NCBI RefSeq assembly: GCF_021404305.1
Contig: NZ_JABFTX010000005.1
Span: 62,001-126,000 of the forward strand
Length of the DNA stretch: 64,000 bases
Reading direction: 5' to 3'
DNA from: Billgrantia ethanolica
GTDB taxonomy: Bacteria; Pseudomonadota; Gammaproteobacteria; Pseudomonadales; Halomonadaceae
Below are positions 53,148 to 62,002 of this stretch, one piece after another. Both the position numbers and the translations under genes were made by a program. How positions within the stretch are numbered: the stretch's first letter is position 1; each line of letters opens with the position of its first letter. The notes below the pieces were generated by a model. The model worked only from the letters and a program-made list of their open reading frames with translations, searched no databases and was not told the origin of the DNA.

Positions 53148-54426
53148 CGAGATGATCGGTGGCATCGGCCTGATCGGCCTGCTGGTACTGCTGATTCTGC
53201 GGGTGCCAGTGGCGCTGGCGATGCTGATCGTCGGCGTGGTGGGCTTTGCCCAGGTGATCTCCTGGGGCGCGGCGCTCTCCATGGTCAAGTCGGTACCGGT
53301 GGACGTACTTTCGAGCTACAGCTTCAGCGCCATTCCGATGTTCATCCTGATGGGGGTGCTGGCCGCCCATTCGGGCATGGCGGGCATGCTGTTCAACTCC
53401 ACGCGCACCATCTGCGGCGGCTGGAAGGGCGGCATGGCGATCGCCACGGTGGGCTCCTGCGGGGTGTTCTCGGCCATTTCCGGTTCGTCGCTGGCCACCG
53501 CCAGCACCATGACCCGGGTGGCGCTGCCCGAGATGGAGAAGCACGGCTACAAGCGCTCGCTGGCCACCGGCACGTTGGCCGCCGGCGGCACCCTGGGCAT
53601 CATGATCCCGCCCAGCATCGCGCTGCTGATCTACGCCGTGATCACCGAGCAGTCCGTCGGCGACATGTTCGCGGCGGGCATCATCCCCGGCCTGATGGGG
53701 CTGCTCTTCTATGCTTTGACGGTGAGCGTGGTGATGCGCATCTGGCCCGATATGGCGGTGCCGGGCGAGCCCACCTCGCTGGGCGAGAAGCTGCGCTCGA
53801 TTTCCGGGCTGCTGCCGTTCTTCGCCGTGTTCGTGATCATCATTGCCGGCATCTACCAAGGGATGTTCACGCCCACCGAAGGGGCCAGCGTGGGCGCCTT
53901 CGCCACCATGCTCTACGCCTTCTACAAGGGCATGCGTCTGGCCGGGCTGTGGCAGAGCGTGCGGGAAACCCTGGCACTCTCGGCGGTGGTGTTCTTCATG
54001 CTGGTAGGGGCCGAGACACTGGGCTACTTCATCTCGGTGTCGCGCATCTCCTTCACCATCAGCACCTTCCTCGGCGGGCTGGACGTGCCGACCATCGTCA
54101 TTCTGCTGCTGATCCTGCTGCTCTACTTCGTGCTCGGCATGTTCATGGATTCCATCGCCATGCTGGTGATCACGGTGCCGGTGGTGTTCCCGATCATCAC
54201 CATGCTCGGCATCGATCCGGTGTGGTTCGGCATTCTCACCGTGCTGACGGTGGAGCTGGGGCTGGTGACGCCACCGGTGGGCATGAACGTGTTCGTGATC
54301 AAGGCGATGGCGCCCCATGTGGGGCTGGGCGAGATCTACCGCGGCGTGGCGCCCTTCATCGTCGCCGACCTGCTGCGCCTGGCGCTGTTGATTGCTTTCC
54401 CGGTGCTGTCGCTATGGATGCTATAA
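53140..54426 (+). CDS. TRAP large permease (DctM type)
   Basis: A 428-residue permease. Motifs are AISGSSLATASTMTRVALPEMEKHGYKRSLATGTLAAGGTLGIMIPPSI in outline, GMFTPTEGASVGAFA and ELGLVTPPVGMNVFVIKAMAP. The start at 53140 (MSSEMIGG) overlaps the dctQ end and has GAGGGGGGAGG upstream. It probably serves both the adjacent receptor and the orphan receptor after vanB. Confidence 0.92.
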   Translation: MSSEMIGGIGLIGLLVLLILRVPVALAMLIVGVVGFAQVISWGAALSMVKSVPVDVLSSYSFSAIPMFILMGVLAAHSGMAGMLFNSTRTICGGWKGGMAIATVGSCGVFSAISGSSLATASTMTRVALPEMEKHGYKRSLATGTLAAGGTLGIMIPPSIALLIYAVITEQSVGDMFAAGIIPGLMGLLFYALTVSVVMRIWPDMAVPGEPTSLGEKLRSISGLLPFFAVFVIIIAGIYQGMFTPTEGASVGAFATMLYAFYKGMRLAGLWQSVRETLALSAVVFFMLVGAETLGYFISVSRISFTISTFLGGLDVPTIVILLLILLLYFVLGMFMDSIAMLVITVPVVFPIITMLGIDPVWFGILTVLTVELGLVTPPVGMNVFVIKAMAPHVGLGEIYRGVAPFIVADLLRLALLIAFPVLSLWML

Positions 54427-54446
54427 CCTCGCACCTTTGATCTCCT

Positions 54447-54478
54447 GCCCCGGTTCAGCCTAGCTGACCGGGGCCTTT
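54447..54478. terminator. Terminator between dctM and pobR
   Basis: GCCCCGGT-T-CAGC, three-base loop, GCTG-ACCGGGGC, then CTTTTC. Strong stem with T run on the plus strand, lying directly at the convergent pobR stop. Confidence 0.85.
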
Positions 54479-55384
54479 TCATTTGGGCGAGGTTTCGGCG
54501 TGCTGGCGCAGGCGGAAGTCCCGCGGCGAGAGCCCGGTATTGCGCTTGAAGAAGCGGGTGAAATAGGCCGGTTCGGAGAAGCCGAGGCTGTCGGCGATCT
54601 GGCTGATGGTCATGTTGGTGTAGGTGAGCTGGCGCTTGGCCTCCAGCAGCAGGCGTTCGTGGAGCAGCTGCAGCGCACTGCGATTCGCCAGGCGGCGACA
54701 CAGGGCATTGAGGTGCGCGCTGCTCATGCCGAGCCACTCGGCAAACTGCTCGACGCTGGGCTGCTGGCGGTACTGCGCCTCGATCAGCGTCTGGTACTGG
54801 GCGAGGTGCTCGTGGCCGCGGTCGCGGCTCCGTGGCTCCGCGGTAGCGGGGCCGTGCGGCTCAGCCAGGCGCGCGAGTTCCACGCACAAGGCCTGCACCA
54901 GCGCACCCAGCATGCGGTCGCGGCCCGCGGCGGGCTGGCGGTACTCGGTGTCGATCTGCGCTACCAGCGTGGCCAGGCGGTGCGCCTGGGCCGCCTGTTC
55001 CAGCGGGAAGTAGTTGGCCTGACGCAGCGCCTTGGCCTGCTCCTCGAGCTGCTGGCCGAGCTGTTCGGCCAGCGGCTGGGCCAGGGTGACGATATGCCCT
55101 TCGATATCCTGCGAGAAGCGAAAGCCGTGAATGCTCATGGCCGGCACCACGATGGCCAGCGGCCCGCTGAGGGCATGCTGGGTGCCCTCCAGCTCCAGCT
55201 CGACCTGTCCGCTGGCGATGTGCAGCACGTGCACCAGGTCGGCGTGCCGGTGGGGGCGGATGTGCCAGTCGTGCAGCCGGCTGCGCTCGGGGATCGATTC
55301 GCAGTGCAGCAGGTCGGGTGTCGGCCAGGGGTGGGTCTCACCGTAGAGCTTGAACACGGGCACCGAGGCGTGGGGAGAGTTCAT
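54479..55384 (-). CDS. pobR: AraC-family activator PobR
   Basis: A 301-residue AraC/XylS regulator. The N-terminal cupin effector domain starts with VPVFKLYGETHPWPTPDLLHCE and has HDWHIRPHRHADLVHVLHI, the PobR-type ligand pocket. The C-terminal double HTH has EQFAEWLGMSSAHLNALCRRLANRS and ISQIADSLGFSEPAYFTRFFKRNTG. It is divergent from pobA by 142 bases, the standard arrangement for activation of pobA by 4-hydroxybenzoate. Confidence 0.9.
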   Translation of the reverse strand: MNSPHASVPVFKLYGETHPWPTPDLLHCESIPERSRLHDWHIRPHRHADLVHVLHIASGQVELELEGTQHALSGPLAIVVPAMSIHGFRFSQDIEGHIVTLAQPLAEQLGQQLEEQAKALRQANYFPLEQAAQAHRLATLVAQIDTEYRQPAAGRDRMLGALVQALCVELARLAEPHGPATAEPRSRDRGHEHLAQYQTLIEAQYRQQPSVEQFAEWLGMSSAHLNALCRRLANRSALQLLHERLLLEAKRQLTYTNMTISQIADSLGFSEPAYFTRFFKRNTGLSPRDFRLRQHAETSPK

Positions 55385-55401
55385 TACGGGCCCTCCAGTA
55401 C

Positions 55402-55459
55402 GACTAAAGTCGATAAAGAATGTGCGAAAAGTCCAACTATTGGTATTTATCTTGCCTTA
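55402..55459 (+). promoter_or_regulatory. pobA promoter region, regulon motif site 7
   Basis: CGACTAAAGTCG (55402-55413), 15 bases after AGTC comes AAAAGTCCAA (55428-55437), then TTGCCTTA (55452-55459). The blocks and spacings repeat those before vdh. The motif ends 114 bases before the pobA start and 18 bases from the pobR start. Confidence 0.7.
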
Positions 55460-55526
55460 ATAGCCGAGACTTTTCATTGAAAAATGCAACTCATGTGTCG
55501 TCCCTGACAATAATGAGGCTTTTTCC

Positions 55527-56711
55527 ATGAAGACCCAGGTAGCCATCATCGGTGCCGGCCCCTCCGGGCTGCTGCTCGGCCAGCTGCTGAGCCGCCAAGG
55601 CATCGACAACGTGATCCTCGAACGCAAGAGCGGCGAGTACGTGCTCAGCCGCATTCGTGCCGGCGTGCTGGAACAGGGCATGGTCGACCTACTGCGCGAA
55701 GCGGGCGTAGACGCACGCATGAACGAGGAGGGCCTGCCTCACGATGGCGTCGAGCTGGCCTTCGACAACCGCCGCGTACGCATCGACCTGGCCGGACTGA
55801 CCGGCGGCAAGGCGGTGATGGTCTACGGCCAGACGGAAGTGACCCGCGACCTGATGGAGGCGCGGGAGGCCGCCGGCGGCACGACGATCTACGAGGCCGA
55901 CAACGTGCAGCCGCATGACCTCGAAAGCGACGCTCCCTACGTCACCTTCGACAAGAACGGCGAGACCGTGCGCCTCGACTGCGACTACGTGGCCGGCTGC
56001 GACGGCTTTCACGGTGTCTCGCGCCAGTCGATCCCCAAGGATCGCATCAAGGAGTTCGAGAAGATCTACCCGTTCGGCTGGCTGGGCCTGCTGGCCGATA
56101 CGCCGCCGGTCTCCGACGAGCTGATCTACGCCCGCCACGAGCGCGGCTTCGCACTGTGCAGCATGCGCTCGGCGACCCGCAGCCGCTATTACGTGCAGGT
56201 GCCCCTTGACGAGAAGGTCGAGGACTGGTCCGACGAGCGCTTCTGGGCGGAACTCAAGCGTCGCCTGCCCGAAGAGGTGGCGGCCAAGCTGGTCACCGGC
56301 CCTGCGCTGGAGAAGAGCATCGCACCACTGCGCAGCTTCGTGGTCGAGCCCATGCAGTACGGCAGGCTGTTCCTGGTGGGTGACGCCGCCCACATTGTGC
56401 CGCCCACCGGCGCCAAGGGACTCAACCTCGCCGCCAGCGACGTCAACACGCTCTACCGGCTGATGGTGAAGGTGTATCAGGAGGGCCGCACCGACCTGAT
56501 CCCCAACTACTCGCAGACCTGCCTGAAGCGTATCTGGAAGGCTGAGCGATTCTCCTGGTGGATGACTTCGTTGCTGCACAAGTTCTCCGACGAGGAAGAC
56601 TTCGAGACCCGCATGCAGCAGGCCGAACTGGACTATCTCACCTCTTCGGAGGCCGGCCTCAAGACCATCGCCGAGAACTACGTCGGGCTGCCCTACGAGT
56701 CGCTCGAGTAG
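55527..56711 (+). CDS. pobA: 4-hydroxybenzoate 3-monooxygenase
   Basis: A 394-residue FAD-dependent aromatic hydroxylase turning 4-hydroxybenzoate into protocatechuate with NADPH. It has the N-terminal dinucleotide fold GAGPSGLLLG, RIRAGVLEQGMVDLL with the FAD-contacting Arg44, the CDGFHGVSR motif (the DG fingerprint) near 160, SMRSATRSRYYVQ with substrate-binding Ser/Arg/Tyr near 210-222, and GDAAHIVPPTGAKGLNLA near 285. Length equals the family norm. Activated by the divergent PobR. Ring-cleavage pca genes are not in the window. Confidence 0.97.
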   Translation: MKTQVAIIGAGPSGLLLGQLLSRQGIDNVILERKSGEYVLSRIRAGVLEQGMVDLLREAGVDARMNEEGLPHDGVELAFDNRRVRIDLAGLTGGKAVMVYGQTEVTRDLMEAREAAGGTTIYEADNVQPHDLESDAPYVTFDKNGETVRLDCDYVAGCDGFHGVSRQSIPKDRIKEFEKIYPFGWLGLLADTPPVSDELIYARHERGFALCSMRSATRSRYYVQVPLDEKVEDWSDERFWAELKRRLPEEVAAKLVTGPALEKSIAPLRSFVVEPMQYGRLFLVGDAAHIVPPTGAKGLNLAASDVNTLYRLMVKVYQEGRTDLIPNYSQTCLKRIWKAERFSWWMTSLLHKFSDEEDFETRMQQAELDYLTSSEAGLKTIAENYVGLPYESLE

Positions 56712-56742
56712 CGTTATTCCTTGCTCCTCCTTGCTCCTCCTT

Positions 56743-56775
56743 GCCCGGGCTGTGGTGGTTGGCCCGGGCTTTTTC
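56743..56775 (+). terminator. Rho-independent terminator after pobA
   Basis: GCCCGGGC, eleven-base loop, GCCCGGGC, then TTTTT. Preceded by tandem TTGCTCCTCC repeats. Confidence 0.9.
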
Positions 56776-56798
56776 ATGCCTGCCGAGAGACTCGCTAA

Positions 56799-56809
56799 GA
56801 CTAAGGTCG
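56799..56809 (+). promoter_or_regulatory. Regulon motif site 8
   Basis: GACTAAGGTCG, one mismatch from the consensus, ending 95 bases before the receptor start at 56905. Confidence 0.5.
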
Positions 56810-56904
56810 GGTTTGGAGCCCGGGCGCAACCCAGTACTCTCGATTCGATAACGAATAAGTGTGCGCTTTGCGAACAATTTCAAACGACGATGCGAGGTGG
56901 CGTG

Positions 56905-57903
56905 ATGGCTGGTGTGCAAAAGAGCTTGTTGAAAAAGGTGTGCCTTGCGGCATGCGGTGGTGGCCTGGCGGTGGCAATGTCCGTTTCTACTGCCCATGCC
57001 AACGAGTGGCCGACCGGCGACGTGCGTCTGGTCGTGCCCTATGCCCCGGGCGGTACCACCGACGTACTGTCGCGTCGTGTGGCCGACCTGCTTCAGGATG
57101 AGCTCGACGCCAACGTGGTGGTGGAGAATCGGCCGGGAGCGGGTTCCACCGTGGCCACCGGTCGCCTGGCGCGCGGTGGGCGCGACGCCGCGCATACCAT
57201 CCTGATGGCCTCGCCCGGACATACCATCGGGGCGGCGATCTATCCCGACCTCGACTACGATCCGGTCGAGGATTTCGTCTTCCTGCAGAACCTGATCGAT
57301 ATCCCCAACGTGATGGTGGTGCCGGCCAGCAGCCCCTATGACAGCGTCGAAGAGTTCGTCGAGGCGGCGCGCGAGCAGAACATGACCTTCAGCCACAGCG
57401 GCGTGGGTAGCTCCATTCACATGTCGGGAGAGCTGTTCAAGACGCTGACCGAGACCAACCTGACCGCCGTGCCGTTTGCCGGCAGCGGTGCCGCACTTCC
57501 GGCTCTGCTGGGAGGCGATGTCGACGTCTCCTTCGAGAACATGCCGACCGTGCTGTCCCATATCCGCTCAGGCGACCTCAAGGCGCTGGCGGTGACCTCC
57601 GCCGAGCGTTCCGAGCATCTGCCCGATGTGCCCACCCTGGTGGAAGTCGGCGACTACAACCTCGACCAGTTCGTGACCACCGCCTGGTTCGGCCTGATCG
57701 CTCACGAGTCCTTCTCCGTGGAGGCTCAGGAGGCCATGCGCACCGCGCTCGATGCCGTGATGCAGCGCGAGGAATTCGTCAGCTTCGCGGACCAACTGGG
57801 TGCCGAGCCGGGCCAGGTGGCCGGCGAGGAGTTCAAGCAGTTCATCGCCCAGGAGGTCGAGCGCTGGCAGGAAGTGGCCGAGCAGGCCGGCATCAGTCAG
57901 TAA
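56905..57903 (+). CDS. Tripartite tricarboxylate transporter receptor (TctC/Bug family), second system
   Basis: A 332-residue periplasmic receptor. The signal peptide spans about residues 1-32, ending STAHANEWPTG. Bug-family motifs seen are VRLVVPYAPGGTTDVLSRR, VVVENRPGAGSTVATGRLA and LGGDVDVSFENMPTVL. The start at 56905 follows GAGGTGG; upstream in-frame codons lie beyond motif site 8 and are rejected. First gene of a TctC, TctB, TctA, CaiB operon. Substrate unknown. Confidence 0.88.
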   Translation: MAGVQKSLLKKVCLAACGGGLAVAMSVSTAHANEWPTGDVRLVVPYAPGGTTDVLSRRVADLLQDELDANVVVENRPGAGSTVATGRLARGGRDAAHTILMASPGHTIGAAIYPDLDYDPVEDFVFLQNLIDIPNVMVVPASSPYDSVEEFVEAAREQNMTFSHSGVGSSIHMSGELFKTLTETNLTAVPFAGSGAALPALLGGDVDVSFENMPTVLSHIRSGDLKALAVTSAERSEHLPDVPTLVEVGDYNLDQFVTTAWFGLIAHESFSVEAQEAMRTALDAVMQREEFVSFADQLGAEPGQVAGEEFKQFIAQEVERWQEVAEQAGISQ

Positions 57904-57975
57904 GCGAGTCGACCGCTTTCACCGTTCGCTGAGGCGAGGCTCTGTCCTCGCCTCACCTGTCCTCTGGAGGGTGTC

Positions 57976-58476
57976 ATGTCGTCCTCGTCGTCAAAGCGTG
58001 TCATGGCGGTTCGCGACCCCGGAGACGTTCTCTCGGGGTGTGTGCTGCTGGTCGCTTCCGCCATCCTGCTGTTCTATCTGATCCCCAACTACATCAGCGA
58101 GCCGCCCATCATGCAGAGCCCGCTGATGTCGCCGCGCTGGCTACCGCGCATCGTGGGCGGGTTGATGCTGTTCTTCTCCTGCCTGCTGATCGTGCAGGGA
58201 ATGCTGGTGGACAACACCGACAAGGAGGATGGACGCCGCATCGAGAAGGGGCCCCGGCTGCGTTTCGCCATGATGGTGGCGGCGCTGGTGGTCTACGTGG
58301 CGCTGTTCGAGGCGCTGGGGGCGGTGATCAGCGGCATCCTGGCCACGCTGATTCTGTTCGCCGCTCACCCGGTCAGGACCTGGTGGGTCTACAGCCTGGC
58401 CTTCGTGTTACCTGCCGCGGTCGCCTTCGTCTTCGTGAAGGTCATGAACGTACCGCTGCCGCTGATGCCGTTCTGA
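57976..58476 (+). CDS. TctB-type small membrane subunit, second system
   Basis: A 166-residue protein with four hydrophobic segments and the family segment MSPRWLPRIVGGLMLFFSCLLIVQG after the first. TGGAGGG precedes the ATG. It lies between TctC and TctA. Confidence 0.85.
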   Translation: MSSSSSKRVMAVRDPGDVLSGCVLLVASAILLFYLIPNYISEPPIMQSPLMSPRWLPRIVGGLMLFFSCLLIVQGMLVDNTDKEDGRRIEKGPRLRFAMMVAALVVYVALFEALGAVISGILATLILFAAHPVRTWWVYSLAFVLPAAVAFVFVKVMNVPLPLMPF

Positions 58477-58506
58477 CGGCAGGCGCTACTGCCCCTGGGT
58501 GAATGC

Positions 58507-60012
58507 ATGGATATGTTTTCGGAAGTCCTTCATCTCTTTCTCAGCCTGGACAACTTCCTGGCCATTGCGCTGGGGGTGGTCATCGGCGTCGTGGTCGGCT
58601 CGATTCCAGGACTGACCGCGACCATGGCGGTCGCGCTGGCGCTGCCGTTCACCTTCACCATGGAGCCGGTGGCGGCCATCCTGCTGCTGGTGGGCATCTA
58701 CAAGGGCGGCATGTACGGCGGCTCCATCACGGCCATCCTGATTCGCACCCCGGGCTCGCCGGCTTCCGCCTGCACCCTGCTCGACGGCTACCCGATGGCC
58801 CAGCAGGGCCACGCCAAGAAGGCGCTCAAGACGGCGCTCTACTCCTCGGTGATCGCCGACTTCATCTCCAACATCGCGCTGATCTTCTTTGCCGCCTACC
58901 TGGCCAAGATCGCGCTCAACTTCGGTGCGCCGGAGTTCTTCTGGCTGATCTGCTTCTCGCTGACCATCATCATCTCGCTGGCCAGCGGCTCGATGATCAA
59001 GGGCCTGCTTGCCGCCTTGATGGGCATCCTGCTCTCGCTGGTGGGGCTGGACGAGGTCTACGGTTCCCAGCGGCTGACCTTCGGCAACTACAACCTGATG
59101 GACTCCATCTCGTTCATCCCGCTGCTGATCGGGCTGTTCGCCATTCCCGAGATCATCGAGTTCTATCGCAAGAAGGCGCTGCCGCACCTCAAGGCCAAGG
59201 CCAGCGGGGTGGGCATGACCCTGGCGGAGCTCAAACGCTGCCTGAAGAGCATCATTCGCGGCAGCCTGATCGGCGTGATCATCGGCGCGATTCCCGGCAC
59301 CGGGGCCACCGCCGCGGCCTTCATCTCCTACAGCGACGCCCGCCGCCGCTCGCCCAACCGCGACAACTTCGGCAAGGGCGAGGTGGAAGGCGTGGCCGCC
59401 GCCGAGGCGGGCAACAACGGCGTGGCTGGGGCGACCATGATCCCGCTGCTGTCGCTGGGCATCCCCGGCGACGTGATCACCGCCATCATCCTCGGCGCCT
59501 TCATGGTCCACGGCCTGACCCCGGGCCCGATCATGTTTCAGGAGAACCTGACGCTGATCTACGCGCTGTTCGTCGGCATCATGTTCAGTTCGCTGGTGCT
59601 GCTGGTGGTGGGCAACGGGGCGATCAAGTACTTCTCGCTGATCGCCGACATTCCCAAGTCGATCCTCTTCCCCATCGTGCTGATGTTCTGCGTCTACGGT
59701 GCCTACGCGGTGAACAACGACACCTTCGACGTGTGGCTGATGCTGGGCTTCGGCGTGCTGGGCTACATCTTCAACCGGGCGGCGATTCCGGCGGCACCAT
59801 TCTTGATCGGCTTCATTCTCGGGCCGATGTTCGAGGACAACCTGCGCCGCTCGCTGCTGATCGGGCACAACGATCTCTCGATCTTCGTGCGCGGTCCGAT
59901 CACCTGGTTCTTCATCGCCCTGACGCTGGGCTCGATCCTGCTGGCGATCTATCGCTATGTCGCGGCGCGCCGTCAGTCCGTCAGCGCCAGCGTGACGCAG
60001 GAGAGCCCGTGA
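58507..60012 (+). CDS. TctA-type large membrane subunit, second system
   Basis: A 501-residue permease subunit. Signatures are IALGVVIGVVVGSIPGLTATMAVALALPFTF near the N-terminus and LIGVIIGAIPGTGATAAAFISYSDARRRS near residue 258. GGMYGGSITAILIRTPGSPASACTLLDGYPM and LGAFMVHGLTPGPIMF are also seen. The ribosome binding site is weak (GGGTGA). It completes the second tripartite tricarboxylate transporter and is only distantly similar to the TctA at 33542. Confidence 0.9.
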   Translation: MDMFSEVLHLFLSLDNFLAIALGVVIGVVVGSIPGLTATMAVALALPFTFTMEPVAAILLLVGIYKGGMYGGSITAILIRTPGSPASACTLLDGYPMAQQGHAKKALKTALYSSVIADFISNIALIFFAAYLAKIALNFGAPEFFWLICFSLTIIISLASGSMIKGLLAALMGILLSLVGLDEVYGSQRLTFGNYNLMDSISFIPLLIGLFAIPEIIEFYRKKALPHLKAKASGVGMTLAELKRCLKSIIRGSLIGVIIGAIPGTGATAAAFISYSDARRRSPNRDNFGKGEVEGVAAAEAGNNGVAGATMIPLLSLGIPGDVITAIILGAFMVHGLTPGPIMFQENLTLIYALFVGIMFSSLVLLVVGNGAIKYFSLIADIPKSILFPIVLMFCVYGAYAVNNDTFDVWLMLGFGVLGYIFNRAAIPAAPFLIGFILGPMFEDNLRRSLLIGHNDLSIFVRGPITWFFIALTLGSILLAIYRYVAARRQSVSASVTQESP

Positions 60013-60058
60013 GCGGTATCGCACCCACGGGCGCAACGCAAGAAGCGGGAGAGGTGAT

Positions 60059-61282
60059 ATGGCGGGACCGCTGACAGGCCTGCGCGTGCTCGACCTGAGC
60101 CGGGTGATGGCCGGCCCTTGGTGTACCCAGATACTCGCCGACATGGGCGCCGAGGTGATCAAGGTCGAGCGCCCGGTGAGCGGTGACGACACGCGCCACT
60201 GGGGCCCGCCCTGGCTCAAGGATCGCGGCGGCAACGAGACCCGCGAATCCGCCTACTATCTCTCGGCCAACCGCGGCAAGCACTCGGTGACCGTGGACAT
60301 GGGCCAGCCCGAAGGGCAGGCGCTGATCCGTGAGCTGGCCGCCCAGAGCGACATCCTGGTGGAGAACTTCAAGCGCGGCGGGTTGGCGCGCAAGGGGCTC
60401 GACTACGCCACCCTGGAGGCGATCAATCCCGGGTTGATCTACTGCTCCATCACCGGTTTTGGCCAGACCGGGCCGATGGCCGCTCTGGCCGGCTACGACT
60501 ACCTGATCCAGGCCCAGGGCGGCCTGATGAGCATCACCGGCGCCGCCGACGGCGAGCCCGGCGCGGGGCCGCAGCGAGTCGGCATGGCGGTGGCGGACCT
60601 GACCACCGGCATGAACGCGACCATCGCCATTCTCGGCGCGCTGCACCACCGTCACCTGACCGGCGAAGGGCAGTACATCGACATGGCCCTGCTCGACGTG
60701 CAGGTGAGCTGGCTGGCCAACCAGGCGCAGAACTACTTCTGCAGCGGTACGCCGCCCACCCGTACCGGCGAGTACCATCCCAACCTGGTTCCCTATCAGC
60801 CGTTTCCCACCGCCGACGGCGAGAAGGTGATCATCGCCATCGGCAACGACGGCCAGTTCCAGCGCTTCTGCCAGGCGGTGGGGCGCCCCGAGCTGGCCGA
60901 GGACCCGCGCTTTGCGACCAATCCCGAGCGGGTCCGGCATCGCCTCGAGCTGGTACCGATCATGGTCGAGATCACCCGCAGCCGTACCGCCGCCGAGTGG
61001 ATCGCGCTGCTGGGCGAGATCGCCGTGCCCTGCGGGCCAATCCAGAACATCGCTCAGGTCTTCGACGACCCCCAGGTCAAGGCGCGGGAAATGAAGATCG
61101 AGCTGGAGTCGCGCCACGGGCCGGTGCCCGGCGTGGCCAACCCGATCAAGTACTCGCGTACCCGGCTGGAGTATCGCAAGGCGCCGCCGGCACTGGGCGA
61201 GGATACCGAGGCCGTGCTGGCGCGGCTGCTTGGCAAGACGCCGGAGGAGATCGCCGAGTTGCGCCAGCGCGATGTGATCTAG
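60059..61282 (+). CDS. CaiB/BaiF family (type III) CoA-transferase, second copy
   Basis: A 407-residue enzyme with GLRVLDLSRVMAGPWCTQILADMGAEVIKVERP at the N-terminus, ILVENFKRGGLARKGLDYATLEAINPGLIYCSITGFGQTGP around residues 100-140, and the catalytic Asp expected in GQYIDMALLDVQV near 205. GAGGTGAT precedes the ATG. It ends 6 bases before the convergent SDR stop. It repeats the pairing of a type III CoA-transferase with a tripartite tricarboxylate transporter seen at 23.9-35 kb, so it probably activates the imported acid, using for example succinyl-CoA (inference). Confidence 0.87.
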   Translation: MAGPLTGLRVLDLSRVMAGPWCTQILADMGAEVIKVERPVSGDDTRHWGPPWLKDRGGNETRESAYYLSANRGKHSVTVDMGQPEGQALIRELAAQSDILVENFKRGGLARKGLDYATLEAINPGLIYCSITGFGQTGPMAALAGYDYLIQAQGGLMSITGAADGEPGAGPQRVGMAVADLTTGMNATIAILGALHHRHLTGEGQYIDMALLDVQVSWLANQAQNYFCSGTPPTRTGEYHPNLVPYQPFPTADGEKVIIAIGNDGQFQRFCQAVGRPELAEDPRFATNPERVRHRLELVPIMVEITRSRTAAEWIALLGEIAVPCGPIQNIAQVFDDPQVKAREMKIELESRHGPVPGVANPIKYSRTRLEYRKAPPALGEDTEAVLARLLGKTPEEIAELRQRDVI

Positions 61283-61288
61283 CGCGGA

Positions 61289-62002
61289 TCAGCCGACGCT
61301 GACGCCGCCGCAGACGAACAGGGTCTGGCCGGTGACGAAGCCGCTGCGTGCGTCGCAGAAGAAGCTCACCGCCTGGGCCACGTCCTCGGGTTGGCCCATG
61401 CGCCGCGCCGGGATGTTGTCGATGATGCGTCGTGCGCGCTCCGAATCCGGCGGGTTGTTCTCCCAGAAGGCGCTGGTGGCGATGGGGCCGGGGGCGACGC
61501 AGTTGACGGTGATGCCGTCGCCGGCCAGCTCCAGCGCCCAGGTGCGGGCCATGGATTGCAGCGCGCCCTTGGTCGCGCTGTAGAGGCTGCGTGCCTCCTT
61601 GCCCAGCACCACGCGGCTGGCGTTCATGACGATACGGCCGTAGTTGCGTTCGCGCATGCCGGGCAACAGCGCCTGGGTGCAGATCAGCGCCGAGCGCACG
61701 TTGAGGTGCATCAGGCGGTCGAAGTCCTCCACTCGCGTGTCGTCGAGCAGCGCCGGCGCGACGATCCCCACGTTGTTGACCAGACAGCTTACGCTGTGAG
61801 CCGCGACGATTTCGGCGAGTACCTCGCGGGTTGCTTCCACCTCGGCGAGATCGACCAGGCGCGCATCGGCTCTGAGCGACTCCGCCTCGGGCTCGACGAT
61901 ATCCAGCACGATGGTGCGATAGCCGTCACGTTGCAGGCGCAGGGCGATGGCCTGGCCGATGTTGCGGGCACCGCCGGTGACGATTGCGCAGGGTTCGGTC
62001 AT
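61289..62002 (-). CDS. Short-chain dehydrogenase/reductase
   Basis: A 237-residue SDR with the cofactor loop TGGARNIGQAIA (residues 8-19), NNVGIVAP, the catalytic SRVVLGKEARSLYSATKGA (Ser, Tyr-x3-Lys) and the C-terminal FVTGQTLFVCGG. The start MTEPCAIVTGG at 62002 is preferred over 62074, because SDRs begin just before the first strand. Convergent with the CaiB gene. Substrate unknown; it may act in the same pathway on a hydroxyacid or its CoA ester. Confidence 0.85.
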   Translation of the reverse strand: MTEPCAIVTGGARNIGQAIALRLQRDGYRTIVLDIVEPEAESLRADARLVDLAEVEATREVLAEIVAAHSVSCLVNNVGIVAPALLDDTRVEDFDRLMHLNVRSALICTQALLPGMRERNYGRIVMNASRVVLGKEARSLYSATKGALQSMARTWALELAGDGITVNCVAPGPIATSAFWENNPPDSERARRIIDNIPARRMGQPEDVAQAVSFFCDARSGFVTGQTLFVCGGVSVG

